From: Trametopsis cervina
Lineage: Eukaryota; Basidiomycota; Agaricomycetes; Polyporales; Irpicaceae
Reading direction: 5' to 3'
NCBI GenBank assembly: GCA_022385755.1
Contig: MU278380.1
Location: 1 to 64,000 of the forward strand
Length of the DNA: 64,000 nt
In this document: one piece after another, positions 36,669 through 48,473 of the stretch
Layout: every line of letters starts with the position of its first letter
Numbering within the stretch: the first letter of the stretch is position 1
Made by a program: the position numbers and the translations under genes
Notes under the pieces: model-generated
Database searches by the model: none
What the model was told of the DNA's origin: nothing
What the model saw: only the letters and a program-made list of their open reading frames with translations

Positions 36669-37504
36669 GGTTGGGTGTAAAGGTCTTGGTATCACGGATA
36701 CCAAGGTTCAAGAGTGGGGTAGGGCGCGAAAGAGTAGCAGGCACAGTAGCGGTGGCAGATTGCACAAACGGAGGGTATTTAAGCAACAAAGGGCTGCCTG
36801 AGCCTCTCTGACTGTGCAGAGGAAATGCTATGGAAGAGGGAACTGGAAAGGGTCACTTACAGGGGCATCCGCGTTGTCTTTGAGGCACTATATAGGCTCC
36901 CATGGAGATGTGAGGATGACCGGAAATTCGCCATCCAATCATCGCGAGTCAACCTCGCAAGTCTCTTCTAAACTTCTCTGCGGAGACCCAAGACAAGCGC
37001 AACAATCGAGGCTGACAACCAACAAGAATGAGCTGAAGCGAGATGAGTGGCTGACAGGAGGCATCCGTGTTTGGGCCGCCCAGCTGACGTTCTGTCCGGA
37101 TTGTATGCTGTCCATTTCTGCGCCATTGGGAAAGCAGCTGACAAGCTCAGACGGAAAGGGTGTGCACAATGCAGAATACGGATGGGGTTCAGGACGAAAC
37201 CATTCTCTTTTCATTCTCAGGGACGCACTGCAATTGCTGCAAGGCGCTAATACATGCAGCCTCATCATATTAATTCTTGATTAAATCTAGACTTGTTCTG
37301 TATTCACTCATGCCGTATACCTCCTGGTTACGACACCCACGGCTACAGCGACCGCTCGATGTACAGTATACTATATTCTCCCACTGCACCCTGGATGCCT
37401 AACCGGCAAGTGATCAGGCTCACTCAAATGGTGGCTGGTATGCTGGGGTTCGCGTCGTTCATGATACGGTAAATAAGGGAGAACAACACTGTAGAGCACA
37501 ATCG
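36669..37504. other. Intergenic region
   Basis: About 840 bp between the BTB gene start and the 3' end of the PPIL4-like gene. An open frame on the + strand (36814-37284) has no recognisable content and is not called. A TTTAAAT-like TATA candidate for the BTB gene lies near 36776-36783. Confidence 0.4.
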
Positions 37505-39032
37505 TCATCGCCTGTACCTATCCCTACTCCTACTTCGTCTCCGTTCGTGACCTCTGTCTCTGTCGTGCCGAGGAGGAGACCGCCGTCGATCTCTCTCATG
37601 CTCGCGATCTCGTCGGCTTGGAGGACTCCTGCTGCGGCTCTTTCGCTTGCGGTGTCTGTCAGAAGGCACATCGAAGACCATATTATAGTTTCCGCTGTAG
37701 CCACCCGACTCTTCTCTGTACCGGCTTGTAGCTTGCAGATCTTCGCGCCCGCCAAAACCACCAGGAGCTTTACCTTTGCGAGGGCCCATTCGTACGTCGT
37801 TCGACCATGAGTTGTTGTTGAGACGAGCCACAGATTGTGAGCTGAATCACAGAACAAGGGTCAGAACAGCGTTATGAGACCAAAGTTGGAGACTTACAAG
37901 TCAACCCATATTCGTCGATCATCAACCAGTACGTTTTGCATCTTGAAGTAAGCCTATAGACGCGCAAAAGTCCAGTTACTGGGATGATCATCATGGGATT
38001 CCTGTGTCACACACCTGTTCGGCATCTTCACGCTTGTCGAACTCAATGAACGCGTATTGTAAGGAATCTCCTGTCTTTTTGTCACGGATGACCTGGCAGC
38101 TCATGATTGTCCCAAAGCGGGAGAATATGAGTTCGAGATCTTCGTCTCGCGTGACTGGATTGAGCTTGCACACGAACAACACGTTTTCCGGAGGCCTCAC
38201 GTTTGCGAACGGGAGGTCCCCAACCATTTCGAGGGTCAAAGCCGACGCCTGGGCAGCCTTCTTCCTGCGCTCCTTCTCAGCCTCCTCTTCCGGGAGAGTG
38301 GCAAGGGGGTCTTCATCTTCAGCAATGCGAGTCGAGTTGTCTGGAGGTTTCGTAGGTATAGTGTCTGGTACTACGAGGCCAGATGGGTCCGGGAAAGGGT
38401 CGTCTGCGACGCGTTCATTTGATAAACAGTCAATCGTTTGACCGAGTATATGCGTACATACCAAGGATCTCCACATGCCGAATCCTAACGTCCTTGAACG
38501 GTCTGCCCTCTTGATCAACAAACACCTCGTTCAACTTATCCAGAGTTTCCAGACCCTCGACCACGTGCCCAAATACAGCATGCTTGCCGTCCAAGTAGTC
38601 GATGTTGTCGCCTAGAGTGATGAAGAACTGGCTTCCGCACCCGCCCTTTGTTCCATCCTCGAGAGCAGGTGCCACAGCCATCGACACCGTGCCCTTCTCT
38701 TTGTGCTTAAGCTTGGGCACAAATTCAGGGGTGAAATATCGCGAGGCACTGGCCCCTCCGTTTGATCCTATATGCGACCATATAGACTCGCCTCCAATCC
38801 CTGTGGCTGTTGGATCGCCTGCTTGGGCAAGGAAATCTTTCGAGACTACATGACAGAGTTGAGTCAAGGCAGACGAACAAGAAATAACGCGTACATACCG
38901 TTAAAGAACGCATGCAAGTTGTAATAATACACTTTGCATAACTTCAAGAAGTTCTCGCATGTCTTTGGGCAAGCCTCTACTTCCAAGTCAATCACAATGT
39001 CGCCCAGAGATGTCTCCAGAAGAACGGACATC
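37505..39032 (-). CDS. Peptidyl-prolyl cis-trans isomerase-like 4 (cyclophilin plus RRM)
   Basis: Nuclear cyclophilin of the PPIL4/Cyp6 type, associated with splicing and RNA polymerase II transcription in other eukaryotes. The start [20 protein letters not shown] is the conserved family opening. The cyclophilin domain continues through [34 protein letters not shown] and [30 protein letters not shown] linker [20 protein letters not shown] leads to the RRM ([36 protein letters not shown]). The C-terminus is rich in Arg/Ser/Asp (about [20 protein letters not shown]), ending at 37505. Introns separate the N-terminal exon and the linker. Confidence 0.92.
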
Positions 39033-39286
39033 GTTCACCGCAATCAGTTGGCCTCTCTTCTTAGCACGAGCCGAGCTGGGGCTGCAGCACAGACGTTCTA
39101 CGTTCCAATGTTGAAGGACTGCTGAAAGCCACGGGGGATGATAGCAAGCAGTAAAGCGCCCACAGGCGCGCCAGCGGCAACGCGCGACTTCTCTATTGAC
39201 CACTCTCACTTCTCCTCGTCGGTCCTTACTTCGCGGCACCCTCGCCTAACCGTACGCACAGCACGACATAAAAGCTAGGCAAAGAA

Positions 39287-40674
39287 ATGTCAAAACGCGG
39301 CGCATCGCCTCCCCCGCCGGGGGGTGCACTCATCAAGCGCGTGCGGTCCTCCTCGCCACAGACGAACCAAATTGCGATTTCGTCCACGAACAACGAGCGG
39401 GACCAGGCCCTCATCCGCACTGTGAAGCGGACAAGTAGTCTGGAGGCACCTATTATCAGCTTGTCGGGCTCGCATGGGGTGTGTATATGTTTTGTGCTTT
39501 TTGCGGTGCGGTGCTGACGATGTGTAGGGGGAAATTATGTCTTGCAGGTTCGACCCCTCGGGGCAGAACATTGCTGCCTGCTCTGCGGACCGAGGTGTCT
39601 GTGCGTATTTCTCTCCTTCTTGTGCTCTCTGATTGACGGTCTAAATGTGATGCGTTTAGCACTATGGAAGACATACTCTCCCAACACCAATTACGGCCTC
39701 CTCTCAAGCATGCACAAAGCCCCCATCATGGACCTTCAGTGGTCGCTCTTCTCTCCCATGCTCTACACTGCCTCGGCGGACCACACGCTGAACATTACAG
39801 ACCTGACAACGGGCACTCGTGTGCGCAAACTGCGCGCGCACCGCGGCATCATCAACGCGCTCGACCGGACTCTGTCAGGCTCAGCGGGGACTGAGCTGCT
39901 CGTGTCCGGTTCAGATGACGGAACAGTGCGTGTGTGGGAGGGTGGAGACGAGGGCAATAAGCAGCCTGTCGCGGTCTTTGAGCTCGGGTGTCCTGTTACA
40001 GCTGTGTGCTGGAGTGCGGACGGCGCGAGCATATACGCGGGGGCACTAGACAACGAGATTCACGTACGTCGTTCCTTCTGCATGCCAAAAATATGACGTT
40101 GATTGCGCTACCCCTGCAGGTGCTTGATTTCCGCAAAAACGAGCAGGTGTCGACGCTCTCGGGGCATACCGACACACCGACCTCGCTCTCCCTCTCCCCG
40201 AATGGCGCGTATCTCCTCTCGCCCTCCCTGTCCTCCCAAACTATCATCCATGATATCCGACCATTTTCGCCGACTCCCAACCGAGTACATCGTGTGCTTA
40301 TTGGCGCGCCCGCTGGGTTCGAGAACACGCTCCTCCGGGGTGCCTGGAGCAGAAACGACGACGGGAAACGGGTAGGTGTAGGAGGAGCTGATAGGACGGT
40401 TTGTATTTGGGACGTGGACTCAGGGAAGGTGCTCTACAAGGTGGGCTTAGTCGTTTCTCGTCATTGTTCATGCTTTTTGACGTTAAACTTGCGTCTAGCT
40501 TCCGGGACACAAGGGTACCGTGACTGCTGTCGATTTCCATCCCAAGGAACCTATAAGTACGGTGCACACCTCACAAACTTTCACGGTTGAACCTGACGTT
40601 GTTTCGCAGTTCTGACTGGCAGCAAAGACGGAACTATGCTGCTTGGCGAGATTGAACCCGCTATTGCCGTGTAG
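39287..40674 (+). CDS. WD40-repeat U5 snRNP 40 kDa-like protein
   Basis: Component of the U5 snRNP/PRP8 module of the spliceosome (human SNRNP40 relatives). The N-terminus MSKRGASPPPPGGALIKRVR is family-typical. At least seven WD units follow: IISLSGSHG|GEIMSCRFDP, SLWKTYSPNTNYGLLSSMHK, APIMDLQWSLFSPMLYTASA, LLVSGSDDGTVRVWEG, CPVTAVCWSADGASIYAGAL, LSGHTDTPTSLSLSPNGAYL and GGADRTVCIWDVDSGKVLYK, then LPGHKGTVTAVDFHPKEP. The gene ends at GEIEPAIAV. Five or so introns of about 50 bp interrupt it. It lies divergent from the PPIL4-like splicing cyclophilin with only about 250 bp between starts, an arrangement compatible with shared regulation. Confidence 0.9.
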
Positions 40675-40935
40675 GACTGTTGTGACTCTATTCATCCGTG
40701 TGTCCTACAAAACCCTTGGTGGTGTTTCCTCCGCATGGCACAATCATGCATTCCATTGAGTACGTATATACTGGTACAGTGTAGATCCTTGTAAAAACGT
40801 GGTGCGTGGCGGGTCTATGATACAGGTGATTTGAAGAGCAAGCAGAACCGGACAATTCATTAAATTTCGAAAAATGTGGACAAGACAGCGAAGGAAACAA
40901 GAAATGCAGGTGCGTTATCGTGTCACAGCAGAGGC

Positions 40936-43185
40936 TCAATCTTGGCCAGGGAAATAACGGTCGGTATGGAAGCTCACAAGCGTAGACATAAACTGTTCCA
41001 TGTACCACCACTGTGTCGGCACACCATTCTTTCCAGGCGCACCTTTCTTGGCCGACTCCCGGTTTTTACCCTTCCCACTGACGTCCGAAGGCTCATCCTC
41101 ACCATCTTTCCGGACAAGCTGGACCCACGTCGCCGACAAACCCATGCCGACGGTGAGTTTGTCGCACGTCGCGGGATCCAGCAAGACGCGGATTTCATCT
41201 TTCCGAGGATCGAAAGCGCCTGCAGGGGCCGGTTCAACGGGAGTCTCACCCTTCACTGGGATCGGCACGACGTCCCCGCGAGAGTGTTCTTGAAGGACAG
41301 GAGAGAGAACGTCCGAGGCGGTGTGGTTGCCGACCTTGACCCAGGGCGCAAGGACCATGTATGCGAGCTTGCTCTCCAGCTCAGCCTCCACCTTCGCGGC
41401 CTCGCGGTCCTTGCCGCTGCCCTTCGCTTTGGGTGCGGCCTTACCCTCAGAGGACTTGATGACCTTCGCGATGCGCCTCGTCGAACGCTCGACGATGCCC
41501 GTCGTATGGGTGTTAGTGAGCTGGTCAGCTGTGTCCCCGAGGAGATCAGACAATGTCGTGTCCTTCTGGATCGTCCATTCGTCTATGGTGGCCTTTGAGG
41601 GGTTATCTCCCGGAGCAGCAGCATCTTCGGTGCCCCAGTTCGCAGTGTCTCCGCCCCATGCGCCTGCAGCACCAGCACCCCAGCCTGAGTCGTCCATTCC
41701 CCATGTGCCTCCCCAGCCAGTGGCAGCCGGGTCGACTTCAACGCCATTGACGTCGACGTTGTCAGTAATGGCATCTTTGAGCATAGCATCTTCGACAGGC
41801 ATGTCTCTCGAATCGATCACGATGACATCCTCGTCGTTCGTGGTTTCCTCGACTTTGCGTTTCTTCGGGTCCGGTTGTTCGATTTCGTCCTCGCTCTCCT
41901 GCTCCTTCGCGTCAGCCTTCTGCTCCTTCACGTCAGCCTTCTGCTCCTCAGCGTCAGCTTTCTCCTCGATGTCATCCCAGAATGCGAACGTATTGGCCAT
42001 GCTCCCGAAGCGGTCCTTCAGGCCTTTACTGATCCCATCCTCCAACGCCCTCGCAACCACAAAGGTAGCCGGGAGCTCTGCCTGCGCCTGCTCACACACT
42101 GTGAGCCCGCGCTGGAGACCTCGCGATATCTCTGGTTCTGGGAAGACATTGTTCTGAATGAGGAACCGCATGAAGAACGCCATCAAGATGGGGCACTCTT
42201 CGCTTTTCCGTTTATCCCTACGTGTCTTTGCGTGAGTGTGTGGAGTCGATCGCGACAGTGAAAACTTACCATGCCAGACCTCTATCCCTCCAGTGAGCAG
42301 AGAACATGATCTTCAAGGTTGTCTCGGTCTGATATAGGAACTCCTGCACCCGTTCATCCTTTCTCGCGATCCGTTGCTCCTTGATCAACTCACGCTGAGC
42401 ATCATCGGGTTTGGGCTTGGCGGTATTTTCGATGGCCCCTGGCTGGTCTGTGGCGGGATTGTAGTTATCTATTTTGCCGACCACCACGTCCTTCCCCTCT
42501 CTGAAGTCTTCTACTTCGTCTACGTCTTCGTCGTCGTCGGGTTCTGCGGCCAGTTGTTGATTCTTCTTTCGTTTACTAGGAGGAGGTTGGATGGACGTGA
42601 TCAAGCCGATGTAGAGTCTGATCTATAGAAAACATGGTCAACACGGAGATGATGAAAGAGATCGATCAACTCACCTGATCCCAAAGGTTAGTGAGAGGAG
42701 AAGTACTCGGAGGCCATGCTCTAGAGTTCTTGAACTCTTGGCTGGCCTGTCCGAGCCTGTCGAATTCAGACAGCCGGCTATATACAACTAGATCAGCGAA
42801 TGTGTCTCCCAAGGCATAGAACAAAGACATACGTATCCACTGCAAAGCGATGCAAATGCTCATGCTGTTTCCACTCCTCATGCCACAGCATCTTCCTGAC
42901 ATGGCCGTCCGCAGTGAGCGTCGTCGCCGTGGTCATCTTCTTCTTGCCCATCCTGCGCTCCTCGGGTGTAAGATCGTGTCGCACGCGCAGTCTAATTGTC
43001 GGTACACCAAGTCCGTCCACCTCGTTTTCCTTGCTTTCTTCCGGGTCGATTGATACAGCGATCCCGAGCGGTTTGAACTGCGAGAACGGTATGAGGGTGA
43101 CACCAGGCGGGGGCGTGGGGAAGGGGGGGAATGAGAGGTAGTCTTTCACGACCACCATCGGCTCGTCTGGCTCGTCTGTCACCAT
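40936..43185 (-). CDS. Uncharacterised conserved acidic protein, possibly Arb1-like
   Basis: I do not firmly recognise the family. Exons join as HRFAVDT|RLSEFDRLGQASQEF, then LTNLWDQ|IRLYIGLITS and HWRDRGLAW|DKRKSEECPI. The start used is MVTDEPDEPMVVVKDYLSFP. Visible parts: an N-terminal region with EEWKQHEHLHRF; a basic nuclear-type patch PPSKRKKNQQ; a conserved block MRFLIQNNVFPEPEISRGLQ followed by CEQAQAELPATF; a low-complexity stretch of KADAKEQ/KADVKEQ heptad-like repeats; a second basic patch PKKRKVEE; a Trp/Gly-rich part (TGWGGTWGMDDSGWGAGAAG), which in RNA-silencing proteins can bind Argonaute; and a conserved C-terminal region. The hNVFPE block recalls fungal Argonaute-binding Arb1 proteins, but this is an impression only. 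Confidence 0.6.
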
Positions 43186-43875
43186 TTTTAGCGATGTAGT
43201 GTTCGGGTAGGCTGAAACGCGAGAACGTAAGATGGGGATTGGGGACCGAGATCGTCTGGCTGTAGGGTTCTGGTACGAAGATGAGGATCCTTATATGTCG
43301 GGCGATGCCGAAGCGGCGAACTGTGCTTGGGCCACACGGTTTGGCCTGCGCAGCGGCCATGTCTTCCCAGGAGTAGATAATAACACAGGATGTTCGTGGA
43401 GACTCTAGAAAGCGGAGACTAGAAAGATTCTTCTCCACGATACTGTACAGTACAAAGACAACAACAAGGACTGCTGATAATTAACGTGACAAACGCGTGA
43501 CAGGTACGCGTTACTGCACGCGTTCAGCCCTGTCGCGTATTCGCGTAAGTGATTATATCGACTTTGTCGCATCCTGTGTATACACTTTGTCGCATCCTGT
43601 GTATACACTTTGTNNNNNNNNNNNNNNNNNNNNNNNNNNNNNNNNNNNNNNNNNNNNNNNNNNNNNNNNNNNNACTTTGTCGCATCCTGTGTATACACTT
43701 TGTCGCATCCTGTGTATACACTTTGTTCTAGTATAATGTATAGTAGGTATGTTATTGTCATATGAACATACGAATATCTGTAGCCAGATAACACGAACTG
43801 TATGTCTCATTAATACCGACACAACCGCCAAGCAGTAAATAGAAAGCTCACGATATGTCCTGCACACCCTAGAGC
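43186..43875. other. Intergenic region with minisatellite and assembly gap
   Basis: About 690 bp between two leftward genes. Apart from the 23-bp repeat array and the N gap, no gene is seen. Open frames that run through the N gap merely translate the repeat. Confidence 0.7.
43561..43727 (+). repeat. 23-bp tandem repeat interrupted by a 60-base N gap
   Basis: The unit is ACTTTGTCGCATCCTGTGTATAC. Two full copies plus ACTTTGT precede the gap, and two full copies plus ACTTTGT follow it, all identical where readable. The unit ends in the palindrome GTATAC. N occupies 43614-43673. Perfect copies on both sides suggest that the gap hides more copies and that its true length is unknown. Confidence 0.9.
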
Positions 43876-45432
43876 TCATGAGACGACTTTCCGCTTCTTC
43901 TTGGGGTTATCGTCCTCCATCTCAACATCATCGTCTCTTGCATCACTCTTGGCGTGACCCAAGCGCGATCTCGGCGATCGCTTCGTACTCGAAGACCGCG
44001 CATCTAGTTCAGCCACCAATTTACTGACGCTGCCTTGCGCTTTTCCTCGACTCAACGACCTGGCCTTGGATTTCTCGCCTCCCCCACGCGTCGGTGACGC
44101 TGATGCCTTTCTCGTCAAGTTTGCCTCCACGTCGGAGTCGTCGATCAATGCCTTGCTCTTAGGCGGCCTTCCTCTGCGTTTCGGCGCAGGCGTGATAGTT
44201 CCTGTGGATTCTGTTCCGTCCTCCTTCTGTTGATCCTCCGTCTTGCGCTTCGGGGGCCTGCCTCGTCGCTTAGGCGGTGCCGATGTTGGTGTTTGCACGA
44301 CTATCTTCTGAGCTTTGTCGCCGATAGATCCGACATGGCTGACATTATCTCCTGCATCCACGTCCATTTTGTCCTCGCCTTCATGCTCTCCTCCCTCCTT
44401 CGCTTTGCCTTTGTCCTTCGCTTTGCCTGCGGCGACTTTCTTCTTTGTGGGCTTCCTCGCTTTCTCCTTGCCCTTCCCAGTGATTTCTTCTACTCCGCTG
44501 TCTGTCTCACCCTCGCTATCGTCATCATCGGACTCCTTATATACTGCTTTCTGTACACGTTTGCGAGTCGATGCACCCCGGGGCATTCGAGCCCGAATTC
44601 CGTGACAGTTGAGACGCAGACATGATGTCAGTTTATCGTCCAGTGGCGTAGAGTCTGCACGGAATCTGGCGCGTTTGATGTCCGTCTAGACAAGTAAATC
44701 AAAAAGAGAACATTGGTCAGAGAAACGAGGACCTACCGTGTGCTTTCCCTCATAACACCAACCTTCTGGAGGGCCCTGACTACCGTCGCCTTCTGTCGTC
44801 TTGCCGCAGCATCCCCAAAGAGTCTCATACTCTGTCCATTCCTTTGTCTTCCTTGCCTCTCCTGTCCGCCCGACTCTCTCTACTTCTGCGCTCTCATCAT
44901 CATGGGGCACCAGGCAGCTACGATCGTCATTTTCGACGTCAGTAAAGTCTTTGTGGCACCGCACGCAGTGAAGTTTCGGCGGGGGAGTCAGTGTATTGAA
45001 GAACGCGCATAAGGACTCGAGAGTGGTCGTTGATGCCGAAGGAAGCTGTTCGAGCACATAGGAGTGCAGTGTCTTCGCAGGGATAGATGTCACAAGAGTG
45101 GTGATGGACTCTGAGGTTGGTAGAAGAGCCGGTTGAGGCGGCTCAGTCTGGACGGGTGTAGGAAGGACTACAGGCTCGGAAAGTTGACGCGTCGAAGAAT
45201 AACTTGAGTTGTTTGCGGTTGTGGGCGCAAGTGAGGCCACGGAATTGGGCCCTCGCGCAACAGAGGCCGAGCCGATGGAAGGCGACGGTGTGCGCAATTG
45301 GTTCACTTGTACGTCTTTGCGGACTTCCGGTAGCTCTGTCTCAGGTGCAGGTGGTGATGAAGGTAGAGGTATGTCAGCGGGTGTAGGGGTGTCGCTGAGC
45401 TGAGTCTTCTTCGTGAAGAATCCAAAGACCAT
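43876..45432 (-). CDS. Zinc-binding cysteine-rich plus double AT-hook protein
   Basis: Two open frames that look like separate genes join through a 51-bp intron (44686-44736): exons 44737-45432 and 43876-44685, both multiples of three, 501 aa. The N-terminus is Ser/Pro-rich. A cysteine/histidine cluster follows: CVRCHKDF, CLVPHDDES, WGCCGKTTEGDG, GWCYEGKHT|TDIKRARF and CLRLNCHG, a possible zinc fold continuing over the intron. The C-terminal half has KPTKKK and KGKAK basic stretches and two AT-hooks, KRRGRPPKRK and KRRGRPPKSK, ending PKKKRKVVS (SV40-like NLS). This suggests a nuclear protein binding AT-rich DNA. The exact family is not recognised. Confidence 0.75.
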
Positions 45433-46112
45433 CTTGACGTGAGTGTTGGGTAATTATGTGCGAGATATTGGGTATCACGTTAGCGACGCGTAGATATAAG
45501 GCCTGCTGCCGAACACGCGGAAATCACGCGTTTGCGTGGCCGTAGAGAGCAAGAAAGAGGTGAAAGTGCTCGTGCTGAGCGTGCTGCATTGGCATGCCGA
45601 GCACGAGCCCGTACCATCGTGGGAACTATCGCTGAATGTGTGGCGCTGATTGTATGCGCATCGCTTCCTAGACAACTTCTGTACGCACAGCCTACGAGTT
45701 GCTTCCAGGTACTAGATACTTCTCACTTATGATAAATCGTAAGCATCTTATTACTCGTACGCCCAAGGGAGTCAGACGTTTTCATGAGACCTGCATGCGA
45801 GCATATACTAACAAGAGTTTCGATCTAATAATTCTCAATCGATTTCGTGCGAGTCGAGTCATTCATCTGCTTGAGCTGGCAGGTTAACCCCTTACTGGTC
45901 GATAAGGGAGTTCACAAGGTGCGTTCAAGGACAACCAATTGGGCACAGTTCGTATGACAGATATGCTCCATATTTATTCATGACATAATACATAATAACA
46001 CAAACGAGAAGTCGGAGTAATTGTGAGTTCGCACTGAACTGGATAGCAGAACAACGTACGTTGAAGAACAAGATCATGGAACACAATGATGCCCTTGAAA
46101 CGTGAGAGTGAT
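45433..46112. other. Intergenic region
   Basis: About 680 bp. It holds the promoter of the zinc/AT-hook gene and the 3' flank of the RBM42-like gene. No coding frame with recognisable content is present. Confidence 0.4.
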
Positions 46113-46923
46113 CTAGTATGGCTTGTGCCTGTTCTTCTTCAACTCCTTCTCGAGTTGCTTGGCCTTGCGATGGCCGATCTCTACCGAATTGATATTGTTA
46201 TCCGCTTTCTTCAGTTTGACAGGCCTGTTACCAACGTACTTGCCTAGGGATTCAGAGGTCAATACTAAATTACTAGTATGAAAACTATGTGCCGCACCAT
46301 CCATCTCCTTCCATGCTTTCAAGAAGTCCTCGGGATCAGAAAAGGCCACAAAGCCGTACTTTGCCTGAACGTGGTGCGTTAGAAGCACGTTGGGTCGCAA
46401 AAAAAAGGATTCATTCACCTTTCCACTGAGCCTGTCACGAATCACCCTAGCCTTCTGGAATGAAGTGTACTTATTGAATGCGTTTGATAGGACGTCGTCA
46501 GAAACATCATTACTGAGGTCTCCAACAAACAAACGGAACCAGGCTAGAAAAGCTATGTGAGGGTGATGTCAACAAGTAGAATGCAGATCACATACATGGG
46601 TTCCATTCCAGCAATGTTTGGTCTTCCCAGACTTTGCCTGCACCCTTGCGCAGCACAGTCGTCCGCTTCCCTCCCTTTGCGAGCTTCCCCCCTGCGCCCC
46701 CACGCTTGTCAATCATCGATCCAGGAACATATACACTCTGCTGTGCTAGGATTCCGACATCGTATTCGTATGCGTTTGCAGGTACAGGGGCCTGATGAGC
46801 AGAGCTTGATGAACCGGGGATCGCGTACATAGGACCTTGATACGGCTGGTGATACGGGTTCACATCGCTGCTGCCGCTCGCATATTGCTGTGGGTAGTAG
46901 CCCTGCGATGAATAATTGTCCAT
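46113..46923 (-). CDS. RBM42-like RNA-binding protein (single RRM)
   Basis: Start MDNYSSQGYYPQQYASGSSD, with a low-complexity Tyr/Gln/Ser N-terminus. Then comes the conserved pre-RRM segment (RTTVLRKGAGKVWEDQTLLE, WNP), joined over an intron to SWFRLFVGDLSNDVSDDVLS. The RRM has RNP2-like LFVGDL and RNP1-like KYGFVAFSD. It ends with HRKAKQLEKELKKNRHKPY. The WEDxTLxEW-DP-type motif before the RRM and the lysine-rich end are features of the RBM42/Rbm42-like family, linked to pre-mRNA splicing (U4/U6.U5 tri-snRNP in some species). Two or three short introns interrupt the RRM. Confidence 0.88.
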
Positions 46924-47327
46924 GTCTTAGCGCGGTCTTCGAGGATAATAGGCTCAAAAACGTGAGAGTGTTAGTGGTAGTCGTGGTCAAAGTGACGATC
47001 CAAGGCAAGGGTTCCAGGCGCACGCCAGCGCTCCCCAATCACGTGATAGATCTCAGATCTGCCTAGGACGGTGCTCGCTGCCACAAATTGTGCGGACATC
47101 ACCAAAGGTCGCCCCCGCCAACCCCTCCTCAAGGTCAGTACGCCGAATTTATGCTACTAGAGGATGCAGAGGTGCTCTACATGCCATGTCGACTCGAATG
47201 AGCCCCAGAAGCGCGGTGGAATGAGATGGATGTCAAGCCACTTGTGTGGATGACCCAACCTCTGCTTCTACACAATCCTCTCGGCATTCCAGGTTGAATA
47301 GCTCAAGCTCACATCTTTTATCTACAG
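46924..47327. promoter_or_regulatory. Divergent promoter: RBM42-like gene and RPL5
   Basis: A 404-bp spacer between divergent starts. It has no open frame of interest. The stretch before RPL5 is pyrimidine-rich and ends ATCTACAG just before the ATG, as in fungal ribosomal protein genes that have either a 5' intron or a start placed after an acceptor-like CAG. Confidence 0.5.
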
Positions 47328-48473
47328 ATGCCCTTCGTCAAGAAAATAAAGTCCGACGCTTACTTCTCGCGATTCCAGGTCAAGTACCGTCGTCGAAGGG
47401 AGGGCAAGACTGACTGTGAGTCTAGAGTAAATGGCACATGAACGAGTCACTGACCTTCCCGCAGACTATGCTCGCAAGCGTTTGATTACGCAGGCGAAGA
47501 ACAAGTAGTACGTGCTGACAGGCAGTCCCACTTCGCTTTGTCCTAACGGTCTTTGCAGCAACGCCCCCAAGTACCGTCTTGTCGTTCGCTTCACCAACAA
47601 GGAGGTCATTGTCCAGATTGTCTACGCCCGCATTCAGGGCGACTTTGTCCTCACTGCCGCTCGCTCGAAAGAGCTCCCGAGATACGGCATTAGCCACGGT
47701 CTCACCAACTGGACGGCTGGTACGAGCTATGTTACCTTAACCGTGGATACATTCTAATATTTTTGGCACCTAGCTTACGCTACTGGTCTCCTTGCTGCTC
47801 GTCGCGCCTTGACCAAGCTCGGCATCGCGGACAAGTACGAGGGTGTGGCTGAGCCCGATGGCACAATCGCCCTGATTGAGGCACTTGACGATGAGGACGC
47901 TCCCCGGCCGTTCAAGTGCTTCCTTGACGTTGGTCTGAAGCGCACATCGACTGGCTCGCGTGTTTTCGGTGCCCTTAAGGGTGCCTCGGACGGCGGTATC
48001 TACATCCCCCATAACGAGAAGCGTTTCCCCGGATACGACACAGAGAGTAAGGAGCTCGACGCTGAGGTGCTGAAGAAGTACATCTTCGGTGGACACGTTG
48101 CGGAGTACATGGAATCTCTTGAGGAGGAAGATGACGAGCGGTATGTCGATCTCTTAGTTCGGTTCTACCTATTAGACTCATCCCACCCGACAGATTCAAG
48201 AAGCAGTTCGCTACTTACCTCGCAGATGGTATCGGCTCAGAAGATATCGAGGAACTTTACACTAATGCCTACGCCGCTATCCGTGAGGACCCCACATTCA
48301 AGCCCACGGACAAGACAACCGACTGGAAGGCGGAGACTCTTAAATACAAGGTTCACCGTCGCACACACGCCGAGCGCAAAGAGGCTATCCAGGCCAAGAT
48401 CGAGAAGTTCCAGTCCTCAGGTGGTGCTGCGGCCGAGGAGGCAGAAGAGGAGGAAGAGGAAGACGACGAGTAG
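47328..48473 (+). CDS. RPL5: 60S ribosomal protein L5 (uL18)
   Basis: 5S rRNA-binding protein of the large subunit. Five exons: 47328-47415, 47465-47507, 47559-47719, 47774-48140 and 48194-48473, in phase. The start [20 protein letters not shown] is family-typical, and [18 protein letters not shown] is formed across intron 3. [20 protein letters not shown] and [18 protein letters not shown] are signature segments. The C-terminus is an acidic EEEEEEDDE tail, longer than in yeast. The gene is intact. Confidence 0.96.

Noticed and set aside
36814..37284. Gene on the + strand downstream of the BTB gene start
   Set aside because: It is a single open frame with no recognisable domain, no promoter signal and no matching splice structure.
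43561..43727. CRISPR-like array
   Set aside because: The units are contiguous with no unique spacers, and the genome is eukaryotic. It is a simple tandem repeat.
43405..43794. Open frames with repeated VYTQDATKC peptides
   Set aside because: They are translations of the 23-bp minisatellite and run through the N gap.
43876..44586. Separate AT-hook gene starting at MPRGASTRKR
   Set aside because: Upstream sequence stays open and joins in phase to the cysteine-rich frame through a normal 51-bp intron, so a single gene is simpler.
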